NCBI RefSeq assembly: GCF_023130475.1
Contig: NZ_JAKHEX010000001.1
Location: forward strand, 1 to 64,000
DNA length: 64,000 nucleotides
Direction: 5' to 3'
DNA from: Aciditerrimonas ferrireducens
GTDB taxonomy: Bacteria > Actinomycetota > Acidimicrobiia > Acidimicrobiales > UBA8190
The position numbers and the translations under genes are program-made. Under the pieces are notes generated by a model, which did no database searches, was not told the DNA's origin, and was given only the letters and a program-made list of their open reading frames with translations. This document shows, one piece after another, positions 54,503 through 62,236 of this stretch. Numbering within the stretch: the stretch's first letter is position 1; the number at the start of each line of letters is the position of its first letter.

Positions 54503-56187
54503 TCACCGGGGGCGGCGAGGCAGACGGTAGCGAGCGCCCCGGCGGCTGCCCTCTCGCACCAGCCGTCCCTTGGCGACCAGACTGCGGAGGAGGTTGAGTG
54601 CCTCGGTGCGGTCGAGGTGGGCGTGCTCTCGGACGAGCCTGTTGGTGACCGGCCCTCGACGTGCGAGGTCGAGAACGATCTTCTCGAGCTCCTCGTGGGC
54701 GGGGCGGACCCGGACGGGCGCCGCTGCCCGCGGCGCGAGGACGTACTGCGCGCCGCCGCGCTGGCCGCGCTGCTCGAGGATGCCGGCGCGGACGAGGCGT
54801 TGGAGGATGGTGCGTGCATCGACGCTGTCGACACCGAGGATCTTGCGGACCTGGGCGTTGGTGATCGACCCGTGGCGTGCCACCTGAACCACCACGGGCC
54901 GGAGCGGGGGTCGAGGTGCTGCTGGTCGATCAGCTGGAGGATCGAGGCCCGTTCCAGCTGGGTCACGGTTCCGCTGAAGCGAAGGGTGATGCTGAAGAAC
55001 GATCCGTCGTCCTCGAACGTGGGTGCTTCCGAGAGGTTCGAGGCCATTTGCTCTTCGATGCGGTCGATACCGAGGCCGAGGTCTTCGGCCAGTCCCATGC
55101 GGCGGAGAGCGCCCAGCAAGGTGCTGTTGCGGGCTGCCTGTTGAAAGGGGATGTTCTCCACCGTGACTGGTTCTGGGAGTCCACCTGGCGAAGTGATCCG
55201 GACGTGGTCAGGGTGGATCTCGACCCGGACGGCTGAGCCGGCATGCTGGTACGAACGGTGGGCGATGGCGTTGGCGACACCTTCACGCACGACCAGGGGA
55301 GGAAGCCTGGGCATGTCCACCCGCCGAGGGCCGAGCACCGCGGTTGTCGATCCCAGCTCGGCCAGGATGGCTTTGGTGGCCTGCTCGATCTGATCCGGGA
55401 CCGTGCCCCTGACCTCCCAGGTCTTGTCCGGCTCGGGTAGATCGGCCCCGAAGCGTCGAATGTCCACATACGCTCGGCAGCCGATGGTTGCCGGATCCTT
55501 CAGGAGGAGGAGGGCGCTGGCGACTGCCAACCGCTCGGCCCCATCGACCACCGCGACAAAGCCTTCTTCGCGGAGGCGGGTCGACAGCTGGTCGTCTGCT
55601 GGCCAACTCCGGGCGTGGCACAGGCGATCGAGCGGACCGGCTTCGACGGCGTGGAGAGGGATGGCGGTCGGGGTGCTCTCGAAGGCCTGGAAAGCGTTGG
55701 CAGCGACGAAGCGCGACAGGTCGGCACCAACGAGTGCTTGGTTGCCGGCTCCTCTACGGAGGAGCACTCTCCCGTCAGAGGTCTGGGCGAACCCCTCGTG
55801 TCGGCGTTCGATCCTGACGACGAGGATCGTGTCGGTGCCGACCGTGAGCTGTCGGGTCTCGTAGCGACCGCAGTTCCTCACGCCCTGGAGCGCATGGTGC
55901 TGCTTGCGCTCTTGCTCCCCGGGCTGTGACAGGCCCTTGGGAGCGCCCGACGGGTCCACGCCAACGAGGATCACGCCCCCCTGGGCATTCGAGAAAGCCA
56001 CGGCGGCCTCCTGGACCTTCTCCGTCGAGACGCTCTGCTTGAACTCGACGTAGGTCCCCTCGCCCGGGAACGCTTTCGCGAAGGCTTGCTCGGTGAGCTG
56101 TCGAGGGAGGTCCCCGACGCGCTCGGGGTGGAACAGCGGACATGACAAACTTGTCTTCATCTGAACCAGCAAGAACACGTTTGGCAT
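54503..56187 (-). pseudogene. AlbA_2/Schlafen-type ATP-binding regulator, frameshifted by one base
   Basis: The N-terminal part has the AlbA_2 (Schlafen-type) domain: GEGTYVEFKQSVSTEKVQEA, then FSNAQGGVILVGVDPSG. The middle holds the GHKL-like ATP site (REGVANAIAHRSYQHAGSAV, ITSPGGLPEPVT, GLGIDRIEEQM). At base 54896-54898, after LDPRSGP, the frame is lost in a run of three G. The other frame continues naturally with VVVQVARHGSITNAQVRKIL, two winged-helix units that end at 54503. One extra G/C restores a protein of about 560 residues. Start: ATG 56187 (MPNVF) or 56160 (MKTSLS). Base composition is lower in GC than the surroundings, which suggests acquisition. Such proteins are linked to regulation or phage defence, but the function here is unknown. 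Confidence 0.75.
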
Positions 56188-57308
56188 AAAAAGGCGGGTG
56201 GGGGTGCCCGCCGGCGGAGTCGGGCCAGCAGGAGTGGCTGTGCCTCGTGAAGACCTCGACGACTCCGCCTTCAAGAACCCCTCGTCCAGCCTGCCGTTGA
56301 CCGACTCGGTTCATGCAGGAGCGACGGGTGACGGACGTGGTCGAGGCGCCTGACGAGACGATCGAGCATCGCCACGTCGATGTCACGGAGCGACCTCCTC
56401 GGTGGAGGAGATCGGCGCGGCAAGGCCGCAGGAACACCGGCGGAACAAACCGGTTGGGGCGTCACCGGCAGGGCGAGCCGTTGGGTGGAGGGTGCTGGCC
56501 CACCACCGATCTCGTCACCTGGAGCTCTTCTGGTCATTCGACTCGTTGTTCTCCATGCCGAGCCGCTTGCTCGCGTCGAGGATATGGGAGTCGGCTCGAT
56601 AGGCAAACGTGAATCGAGGCGGTCCCCCGAGCTGGACGCGGGAGCTGCCATGGTCCGTCTGGTGTGCACAGACATCGGTGTCGACACCGAGCACGGTGCA
56701 AGCCGCCCCGCGCGTCGCCCGAGCACGAGCACGAGCACACCTCAGGCACAGGATGCCGGGGGTGCCCTTGTCCAGGGCCACACGCCGCATGCGAATGGTC
56801 TTGGTCGTCCGCACCTCCAACCGGACCGGGACGTCGGCCACCGAGCGTGGGGTCGTGAGCTGCCCGGCGTCGGAGTCGACGTTGGACTGCTGACGTCCGC
56901 AGGGCTCGCCCGACGAAAGCCTGGGGTGGCGGCCGCGGAGCCAAAGGTTGCCAGGCGTCGGTCGTGCGGCGCTTTCGCCTCCACCAGGAGCTGGACCTCG
57001 TCAACAGTCGGACCGGGCGGCTCGGTGGCGGGCGCAGTGGCTTGCATAGCCGGTGACCGGTCGATAAGGGCCCAGCGCACCGCCTGGCGCGGCGCGTCCG
57101 ACCAGGGTCCCAGCGATCTCGTCGACGATCCGGTGGTGCGCGTGGATGGCCGGGGGCGTCACGTCCCGATCCGGGTGTCCCGGCCCGAGCCGACGCGCCC
57201 CTGCCCGACGGCTGGTGGCGGTTCGCGTATGATGCCCCGACGGGATCAGCCTACCGGTGACGAACCGTCTCTCGACGGCGTCTGTGGGCGGTGGGTAGAG
57301 TCCCGGCT
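56188..57308. other. Gene-poor, lower-GC region between the AlbA-type gene and tRNA-Ser
   Basis: About 1.1 kb without a convincing gene. Several overlapping frames look plausible in pieces on the minus strand (for example PTVDEVQLLVEAKAPHDRR near 57000 and VPVRLEVRTTKTIRMRRVAL near 56820), but they lie in different frames and do not join, as in a decayed gene. The plus-strand frame runs through tRNA-Ser and is therefore false. A GAGCAC hexamer is repeated three times (56721-56738). No IS ends or integrase were recognised. Confidence 0.6.
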
Positions 57309-57397
57309 GGAGAGGTGCGAGAGCGGCCGAATCGGACTCACTGCTAATGAGTTGACCTGGGAAACCGGGTCCGAGGGTTCGAATCCCTCCCTCTCCG
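57309..57397 (+). tRNA. tRNA-Ser (anticodon GCT)
   Basis: 89 nt. Acceptor GGAGAGG/CCTCTCC, anticodon stem ACTCA/TGAGT with loop CTGCTAA, long variable arm, T-arm GAGGG TTCGAAT CCCTC, discriminator G. Confidence 0.95.
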
Positions 57398-57468
57398 CTC
57401 GAAGACCCCGGCCAGGGTGAGGCGGCCACCGGCTCGGGGGCGCAGGCGACTGAGGCGGAGGAGGCCCG

Positions 57469-57822
57469 ATGGGGGACTACGACGTGAGGATGGTCGTCCT
57501 CTCGACGGACGACCTGGAGGAGTCGATCCGCTTCTACACCGAGGGGCTGGGCATGGCTCTGAAGTTCCGGGACGGCTCCCATTTCGCCGCCATCGACGGC
57601 GGCTCGATCACGATCGCCCTGGCCACAGCGGTCGACCATCCCATGCCGGGGCAGGTGGTGGTCGGGGTCAAGACCGCCGATGTGGACCAGGCAGCCGAAA
57701 GGGTGGAGGCCCACGGCGGGGGGGTGGTGAAGGGCCCGTACACCGACGCCCACGAGCGGCGGGTCGTGGTGTACGACAACAAGGGCAACGGGCTGGTCTT
57801 CTACACGCCCCTGGCCCGCTGA
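57469..57822 (+). CDS. VOC/glyoxalase-like protein
   Basis: 117 residues with a single vicinal-oxygen-chelate module: VRMVVLSTDDLEESIRFYTE, GMALKFRDGSHFAAI, then VGVKTADVDQAAERVEAHGG and YDNKGNGLVFYTPL. The first metal position (usually His) reads Val or Leu, so it may be a binding protein or dimerise to act. Function unknown; related proteins act in glyoxal detoxification or antibiotic binding. Ribosome site GAGGAGG before the ATG. Confidence 0.8.
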   Translation: MGDYDVRMVVLSTDDLEESIRFYTEGLGMALKFRDGSHFAAIDGGSITIALATAVDHPMPGQVVVGVKTADVDQAAERVEAHGGGVVKGPYTDAHERRVVVYDNKGNGLVFYTPLAR

Positions 57823-57937
57823 TCCCGCAGGGCCGCCGGACCGTGCCTGCGCCTCGGCGGTCGGCCGAGCATCGAGCCGGCCGTGCTCAAGGTGACCGCC
57901 CGGGGTGCCGATACGCGGGGTGCGGAGGGAGCGGCCC

Positions 57938-58879
57938 ATGAGCGGATCCAGCGGTCTCCCGGGCAGCCCGCTGGCGGGCTCGAGGACCACGCTGTCACCT
58001 GACGTTCTGGCGCGTGCCCTGACGTCGCTGCCCTGCCCGGTGCTGTTCCATCGGGCCGGCATCGTCCTCTGGGCGAATCGAGCAGCCGCTGAGCTGTTCG
58101 GGGCCGATCGGCCGGAGGACCTCCTGGGGCGGGACACCGTGGACCTCGTGGCCCCCTCGGACCGGGCCTACTCCCTGCGACGCCAGATGGACCTCTTCCG
58201 TCAGGGCTGGGTCGAGGGCGCAGCCGAGGTGGCCCTGAACCGGCTGGACGGGGGGACGGTGGTGGTCGAAGTGCGGGGCACCCTCATCGACGGGGGCGAC
58301 GGGCCGGTGGCCTGCCTGGTGGGGAGCGACGTGACCGGTCGGGCCAAGCGGGCCGAACGGTTGCAGTGGGAGGCCACGCACGACCCCCTGACCCGCTTGC
58401 TGAACCGGCGGGGGGTGCTCGAGGCGCTGGCCGGCTGGCTCGTCGAGCCGCCCGATCCCGTCGCCGGCTTCGGCGTGCTGCTCTGCGACCTGGACGGCTT
58501 CAAGGAGGTGAACGACACCCTGGGGCACGGCTGCGGGGACCGGGTCCTGGTCGAGGTGGCCCAGCGCTTCGAGGGGCTGGTCCTGGGCGGCCTGGTCGGG
58601 CGCTACGGCGGCGACGAGTTCCTGCTCTGTGCGGCCGCGGGCTCGAAGGACGACGTCGAGCGGCTGGCCGGTCGGGTCGCCAGGGTGCGGGTCGCCTTGC
58701 GGGAAGGCAAGGGGACGGTGGTCGGGCCGAGCGTCGGCGCGAGCGTCGGCGGGGTCTGGTGCCCCTCGGGCCGGGGGGACGTCGAGCGGCTGCTGGTCGA
58801 GGCCGACCGGGCCATGTACCGGGCGAAGCGCCAGGGCCTCGGGTGGGTGGTGGTGGAGGTCCCGGGGGCCGACGCCTGA
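57938..58879 (+). CDS. Diguanylate cyclase with PAS domain
   Basis: 313 residues. A PAS domain (about 22-135: VLFHRAGIVLWANRAAAELFG, ...VEVRGTLIDGG, ending DVTGRAKRAE) is followed by a GGDEF domain (about 147-305) with the intact catalytic GGDEF at 224-228 (RYGGDEFLL) and DLDGFKEVNDTLGHGCGD. It should make c-di-GMP from two GTP. The RxxD inhibitory I-site upstream of GGDEF is absent, so product inhibition is not expected at that site. There is no membrane segment, so the input is cytoplasmic. The ATG 57938 has GGAGGGA in front. ilvA follows 35 nt later. Confidence 0.9.
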   Translation: MSGSSGLPGSPLAGSRTTLSPDVLARALTSLPCPVLFHRAGIVLWANRAAAELFGADRPEDLLGRDTVDLVAPSDRAYSLRRQMDLFRQGWVEGAAEVALNRLDGGTVVVEVRGTLIDGGDGPVACLVGSDVTGRAKRAERLQWEATHDPLTRLLNRRGVLEALAGWLVEPPDPVAGFGVLLCDLDGFKEVNDTLGHGCGDRVLVEVAQRFEGLVLGGLVGRYGGDEFLLCAAAGSKDDVERLAGRVARVRVALREGKGTVVGPSVGASVGGVWCPSGRGDVERLLVEADRAMYRAKRQGLGWVVVEVPGADA

Positions 58880-58902
58880 GGGGTGCGGCCCGGCCCGCCA
58901 GG

Positions 58903-58908
58903 TAGCCT
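58903..58908 (+). promoter_or_regulatory. Leaderless-type -10 box of ilvA
   Basis: TAGCCT, 6 nt, then GTG 58915. Confidence 0.55.
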
Positions 58909-58914
58909 GCGCCA

Positions 58915-60123
58915 GTGCTCCCGGTGGAGGACATCGACGCGGCCCGGACCCGACTGCGCGGGGTGCTGCGGCCCACGCCGGTCTTCGCCAGCGAGTCCCT
59001 GGCGCGTCGCTGCGGTCGACCGGTCCTCTTGAAGCCCGAGCACCGGCAGCGGACAGGGTCGTTCAAGGTCCGGGGGGCCTACAACCGGATCGCCCAGCTG
59101 CCCCCGACGACGACGGGGGTGGCCGCGGCCTCGGCTGGCAACCACGCCCAGGGCGTGGCGTACGCCGCTGCGCGGGTGGGCCTTCCGGCGCTGATCGTCA
59201 TGCCAGAGAGCGCGGCGCTGCCGAAGGTGGCGGCAACCCAGGCCTACGGGGCCGAGGTCCGCCTCCACGGGGATTCCCTGGAGGACGCCATCGCCCTGGC
59301 CCAGGCCCTGGCCGAGGAGCAGGGCCTGGTGTTCATCCCGCCGTTCGACCACCCTGCGGTGGTGGCCGGTCAGGGCACGGTCGGCCTGGAGCTTGCCGAG
59401 GAGGCGGCCGAGGCCGAGGTGGTCCTGGTGCCTGCGGGCGGCGGCGGGCTCCTCGGGGGGACGGCGGCGGCCCTGGCGTCCCGGTCGCCCACGACCACCG
59501 TGGTCGGGGTGCAAGCGGCCGGGGCTCCCTCGCTCGTGGCCTCCCTGGCCGCCGGTCGGCCGGTCCAGCTGGACCAGGTGGCCACGGTGGCCGACGGCAT
59601 CGCCGTGAAGGGTCCCTCCACCCTCACCTTGGAGCTGGTGCGGCGCTACGTGGCCGAGGTGGTGACCGTCGAGGAGGAGGAGATCGCCGAGGCGCTCCTG
59701 CTCCTGCTGGAACGGACCAAGCAGGTGGTCGAGCCCTCGGGCGCGGTCGGCCTGGCTGCCCTGCTGGCCGGCAAGGTGCCAGGAGCCGGACCGGCGTGCG
59801 TGGTGCTCTCGGGGGGCAACGTGGACCCCTTGGTGCTCAGCAAGCTGGTCGACCACGGGCTCTCGGCGGCCGGCCGCTACCTGGTGGTGCGGGTCCGGGT
59901 CACCGACCGGCCAGGAGGGCTGGCCGCCCTCACCGCGGAGCTGGCGCAGCTGCGGGTCAACGTCTTGTCGGTCGAGCACCACCGGGCCGGCCTGGCCCTG
60001 CCGGTCGACCAGGTGGAGGTCCTCTTGACCCTCGAGACCCGGGGCCCCGAGCACGCCCGGGCGGTCCTCGCCTCGCTGCAGGCCGCCGGCTTCTCCCCCC
60101 AGGAGGTCAGCCCGACCCCCTGA
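58915..60123 (+). CDS. ilvA: Threonine ammonia-lyase IlvA (with C-terminal ACT-like domain)
   Basis: PLP enzyme that deaminates threonine to 2-oxobutyrate for isoleucine synthesis or catabolism. The 402-residue protein has the PLP lysine in GSFKVRGAYNR, SAGNHAQGVAYAA, PAGGGGLLGG, and a C-terminal ACT-like regulatory domain (YLVVRVRVTDRPGGLAALTA, VNVLSVEHHR). Length and a single ACT fit the shorter, catabolic-like class, which is not always isoleucine-inhibited. Threonine is produced by ThrC at 28019. The end overlaps the XRE-TetR gene by 17 nt. Confidence 0.93.
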   Translation: MLPVEDIDAARTRLRGVLRPTPVFASESLARRCGRPVLLKPEHRQRTGSFKVRGAYNRIAQLPPTTTGVAAASAGNHAQGVAYAAARVGLPALIVMPESAALPKVAATQAYGAEVRLHGDSLEDAIALAQALAEEQGLVFIPPFDHPAVVAGQGTVGLELAEEAAEAEVVLVPAGGGGLLGGTAAALASRSPTTTVVGVQAAGAPSLVASLAAGRPVQLDQVATVADGIAVKGPSTLTLELVRRYVAEVVTVEEEEIAEALLLLLERTKQVVEPSGAVGLAALLAGKVPGAGPACVVLSGGNVDPLVLSKLVDHGLSAAGRYLVVRVRVTDRPGGLAALTAELAQLRVNVLSVEHHRAGLALPVDQVEVLLTLETRGPEHARAVLASLQAAGFSPQEVSPTP

Positions 60124-61054
60124 CGGGTCGACCGGTGCCGGGCAGAGCTCCGAGCATGGCCAGGGCCCACTGGCCGTAGCAGGAGGCCACCACCTCGGCG
60201 CTGGCCGGCCCGTCGTCCCGGAACCACTGGGCCAAGGCGGTGCACATGGTCGCGACGGCCCGGCCGAGCAGCCGGGCTTCCAACCCCATGGGTCGCCCCC
60301 GGGTCCCGAGGACCGCCTCGATGTGCTCGTCCAGGCGGTGCTGGACGTCCCGGCGCAGCCCGGCGATCCGCCGGCGCGCCCGGGGCTCGAGGCTGCGCAT
60401 CTCGCTGGCCCCGATGAACGCCAGGTCCCGACGCCGCACGTGGAAGAGGGCCAGGGCCTCGACCACCAGTTGGAGCCGCTCCTCCGGGGTCCGCCCCTCG
60501 GCGCTCGCCGCCTCGAGCCGCCAGTGCAAGTCGGCCATGGTGAGCTCGAGGATCCGGACCAAGAGGTCCTGCTTGCTCGGGTAGTGGTGGTAGAGGCCGG
60601 GGACGCTCATGCCGGCCAGCTGCGCGACGGTCCGCATGCTGGCCCCGTGGTAGCCGGTGGCGACGAACGCCCGGGCCGCGGCGGCCAGGACGTCGTCCAT
60701 GGGCAGGGGCGGGTAGGACCGCCAGTCGTGAGGCGGCGCCCCGCCGAGGTCGGTGACCTGGCGCGCTGCCGGGACCGCCCCGTCGGGCGGTAGCGCCGGG
60801 ACCGGTTCGACCGAGGGCACCCCGACCTGCTCGGTGGGGGCGAGGAAGGCGCTGGCCGGCACGCCCAGGGCCTCGGCCACCGCGAGCAGCCGTTCCACGC
60901 TCAAGCCGGTTCGGCCCCGTTCGATGGCGCTCATGGTGGCCGGGCTGACCCCGACCCGCCGGGCCAGTTCCCGAAGGCTCAGCCCCTGGGCCAGGCGGTG
61001 CCGGCGGACCGCCAGGGCCCGACTGCCCCGACTGCTGGCCTGGCTCCCCTCCAT
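60107..61054 (-). CDS. Regulator with fused XRE and TetR DNA-binding domains
   Basis: 315 residues. The N-terminal half has an XRE helix-turn-helix (VRRHRLAQGLSLRELARRVG, then VSPATMSAIERGRTGLSVER). After a Pro-rich linker comes a TetR-type HTH (about 125-172: AAARAFVATGYHGASMRTVA, then GLYHHYPSKQDLL) and a ligand-binding helical domain. TetR regulators of this group usually sense acyl-CoA-like ligands. Two DNA-binding domains in one chain are uncommon. It is divergent from the cyclase and acyl-CoA synthetase genes, whose control region contains a palindrome at 61213-61228, so it probably regulates them. ATG 61054 lies 8 nt after TAAACT. Confidence 0.88.
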   Translation of the reverse strand: MEGSQASSRGSRALAVRRHRLAQGLSLRELARRVGVSPATMSAIERGRTGLSVERLLAVAEALGVPASAFLAPTEQVGVPSVEPVPALPPDGAVPAARQVTDLGGAPPHDWRSYPPLPMDDVLAAAARAFVATGYHGASMRTVAQLAGMSVPGLYHHYPSKQDLLVRILELTMADLHWRLEAASAEGRTPEERLQLVVEALALFHVRRRDLAFIGASEMRSLEPRARRRIAGLRRDVQHRLDEHIEAVLGTRGRPMGLEARLLGRAVATMCTALAQWFRDDGPASAEVVASCYGQWALAMLGALPGTGRPVRGSG

Positions 61055-61062
61055 GGATGTTT

Positions 61063-61068
61063 AGTTTA
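61063..61068 (-). promoter_or_regulatory. Leaderless-type -10 box of the XRE-TetR gene
   Basis: TAAACT on the minus strand, 8 nt from ATG 61054. The AT-rich GTTTACAAAAACA next to it resembles GTTGACAAAAATG at 61147-61159. Confidence 0.5.
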
Positions 61069-61174
61069 CAAAAACACCTGGGGACCGAGGCGAGGCCGAG
61101 CCCGAGGCTGTCGCGAGCTGCCAGCCCGGTGACAGAGCCTGCCATCGTTGACAAAAATGGGCTCTTGGGGGGCA

Positions 61175-61203
61175 TTGACGACCGCTGGGCCGCGCCGTAC
61201 CAT
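61175..61203 (+). promoter_or_regulatory. Promoter of the cyclase and acyl-CoA synthetase operon
   Basis: -35 TTGACG (61175-61180), a 17-bp spacer and -10 TACCAT (61198-61203). This is one of the few consensus-like promoters in the window. Transcription should start near 61210. Confidence 0.7.
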
Positions 61204-61212
61204 GCGGCTGAG

Positions 61213-61228
61213 CCGATCGAGCGATCGG
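61213..61228. promoter_or_regulatory. Palindromic operator candidate CCGATCG-AG-CGATCGG
   Basis: A perfect 7+7 bp inverted repeat with a 2-bp centre, just after the predicted transcription start and 24 nt before the cyclase ATG. TetR-family acyl-CoA regulators bind such sites, so the divergent XRE-TetR protein is the likely reader. Confidence 0.6.
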
Positions 61229-61252
61229 TCACTCGGCAGGAGGGGAGGGGAC

Positions 61253-62206
61253 ATGGCAGACGCTCCCGCCTTGACGGAGCTCTTGAAGGACGCCCCGACG
61301 AACTGGGGGCGCTGGGGGCCCGACGACGAGCTGGGCTCCCTGAACTACCTCACGAAGGAAGAGGTCCTCCGAGGGGTGCGCAGCGTGCGCCAGGGCGAGG
61401 TCTTCACCCTCCAGCGGCTCATCGGCGACCCCAAGGGCGACCCGGTCTGGCCGGGGCGGACACCGGCGGTGCGGACCATGCTGCTGGACGAGTCCACCTG
61501 GGACAAGCCCGACGCCCCGAGCTTCCCGGGCGGCCTGCACTACGCCGACGACAAGATCGAGGCCTTCCTGCAGGGTTCGACCCAGTACGACGCCCTGGGG
61601 CACGTCTGGTACAACGGGAAGATCTGGAACGGCTACGACGCCCGGACGACGGTGGGAGGCATGAAGAAGGCCTCGGTGGAGCCGATCGCCGAGCGGGGAG
61701 TGGTCGGCCGGGGGGTCCTGTTGGACATGGCCCGGTTCCGGGGCAAGGAGAACCTGGACAAGGGCGAGACCTTCACCCACGAGGACCTGCTGGCCTGCGC
61801 CGAGCACCAGGGGGTGCGGATCGAGCGGCACGACATCCTCGTGATCCGGACGAACTTCCTGCGGCTGTTCTTCGAGCAGGGCCCGGCGTTCTACGAGGGG
61901 TTCTGCGAGCCCGGCCTGGTCTACAGCCCGGAGCTGGTCCGCTGGTTCCAGGAGATGGAGATCCCGAACCTGGTGACCGACACCATCGCCAACGAGGTCA
62001 CGACCGACCCCGCAAGCGGGGTGGCCCTGGTGCTGCACAACGCCTTGATGCGGAACCTCGGGGTGGCCTTCACCGAGATCTGCGACCTGGAGAAGCTGGC
62101 GGCGTCGTGCGCCGCGGACCGGCAGTACGACTTCCTGTACGTGGCGGCGCCGCTCAAGGTCCACGAGGCGACGGGCGCCCCGGTGAACCCGGTGGCCATC
62201 AAGTGA
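61253..62206 (+). CDS. Cyclase-family (kynurenine formamidase-like) hydrolase
   Basis: A 317-residue member of the PF04199 group: NWGRWGPDDELGSLNYLT near the start, then FLQGSTQYDALGHVWYNGK, where the metal motif of kynurenine formamidase (HxGTHxDxPxH) appears as QGSTQYDALGH with Asp and last His kept. Actinobacterial relatives have this same variant; the reaction is unknown, possibly on a ring compound. ATG 61253 has AGGAGGGGAGG in front. The acyl-CoA synthetase gene follows after 30 nt, so a small operon is likely. Confidence 0.85.
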   Translation: MADAPALTELLKDAPTNWGRWGPDDELGSLNYLTKEEVLRGVRSVRQGEVFTLQRLIGDPKGDPVWPGRTPAVRTMLLDESTWDKPDAPSFPGGLHYADDKIEAFLQGSTQYDALGHVWYNGKIWNGYDARTTVGGMKKASVEPIAERGVVGRGVLLDMARFRGKENLDKGETFTHEDLLACAEHQGVRIERHDILVIRTNFLRLFFEQGPAFYEGFCEPGLVYSPELVRWFQEMEIPNLVTDTIANEVTTDPASGVALVLHNALMRNLGVAFTEICDLEKLAASCAADRQYDFLYVAAPLKVHEATGAPVNPVAIK

Positions 62207-62236
62207 CCGCCGGTCGCCTGTGAGGAGGTGCCGCCC

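Noticed and set aside
56721-56738. CRISPR-like or regulatory array at the GAGCAC repeats
   Set aside because: Three contiguous hexamers without spacers are a simple microsatellite.
56380-57420. 346-codon plus-strand frame in the gene-poor region
   Set aside because: It runs through tRNA-Ser and has no recognisable domain or coding-like composition.
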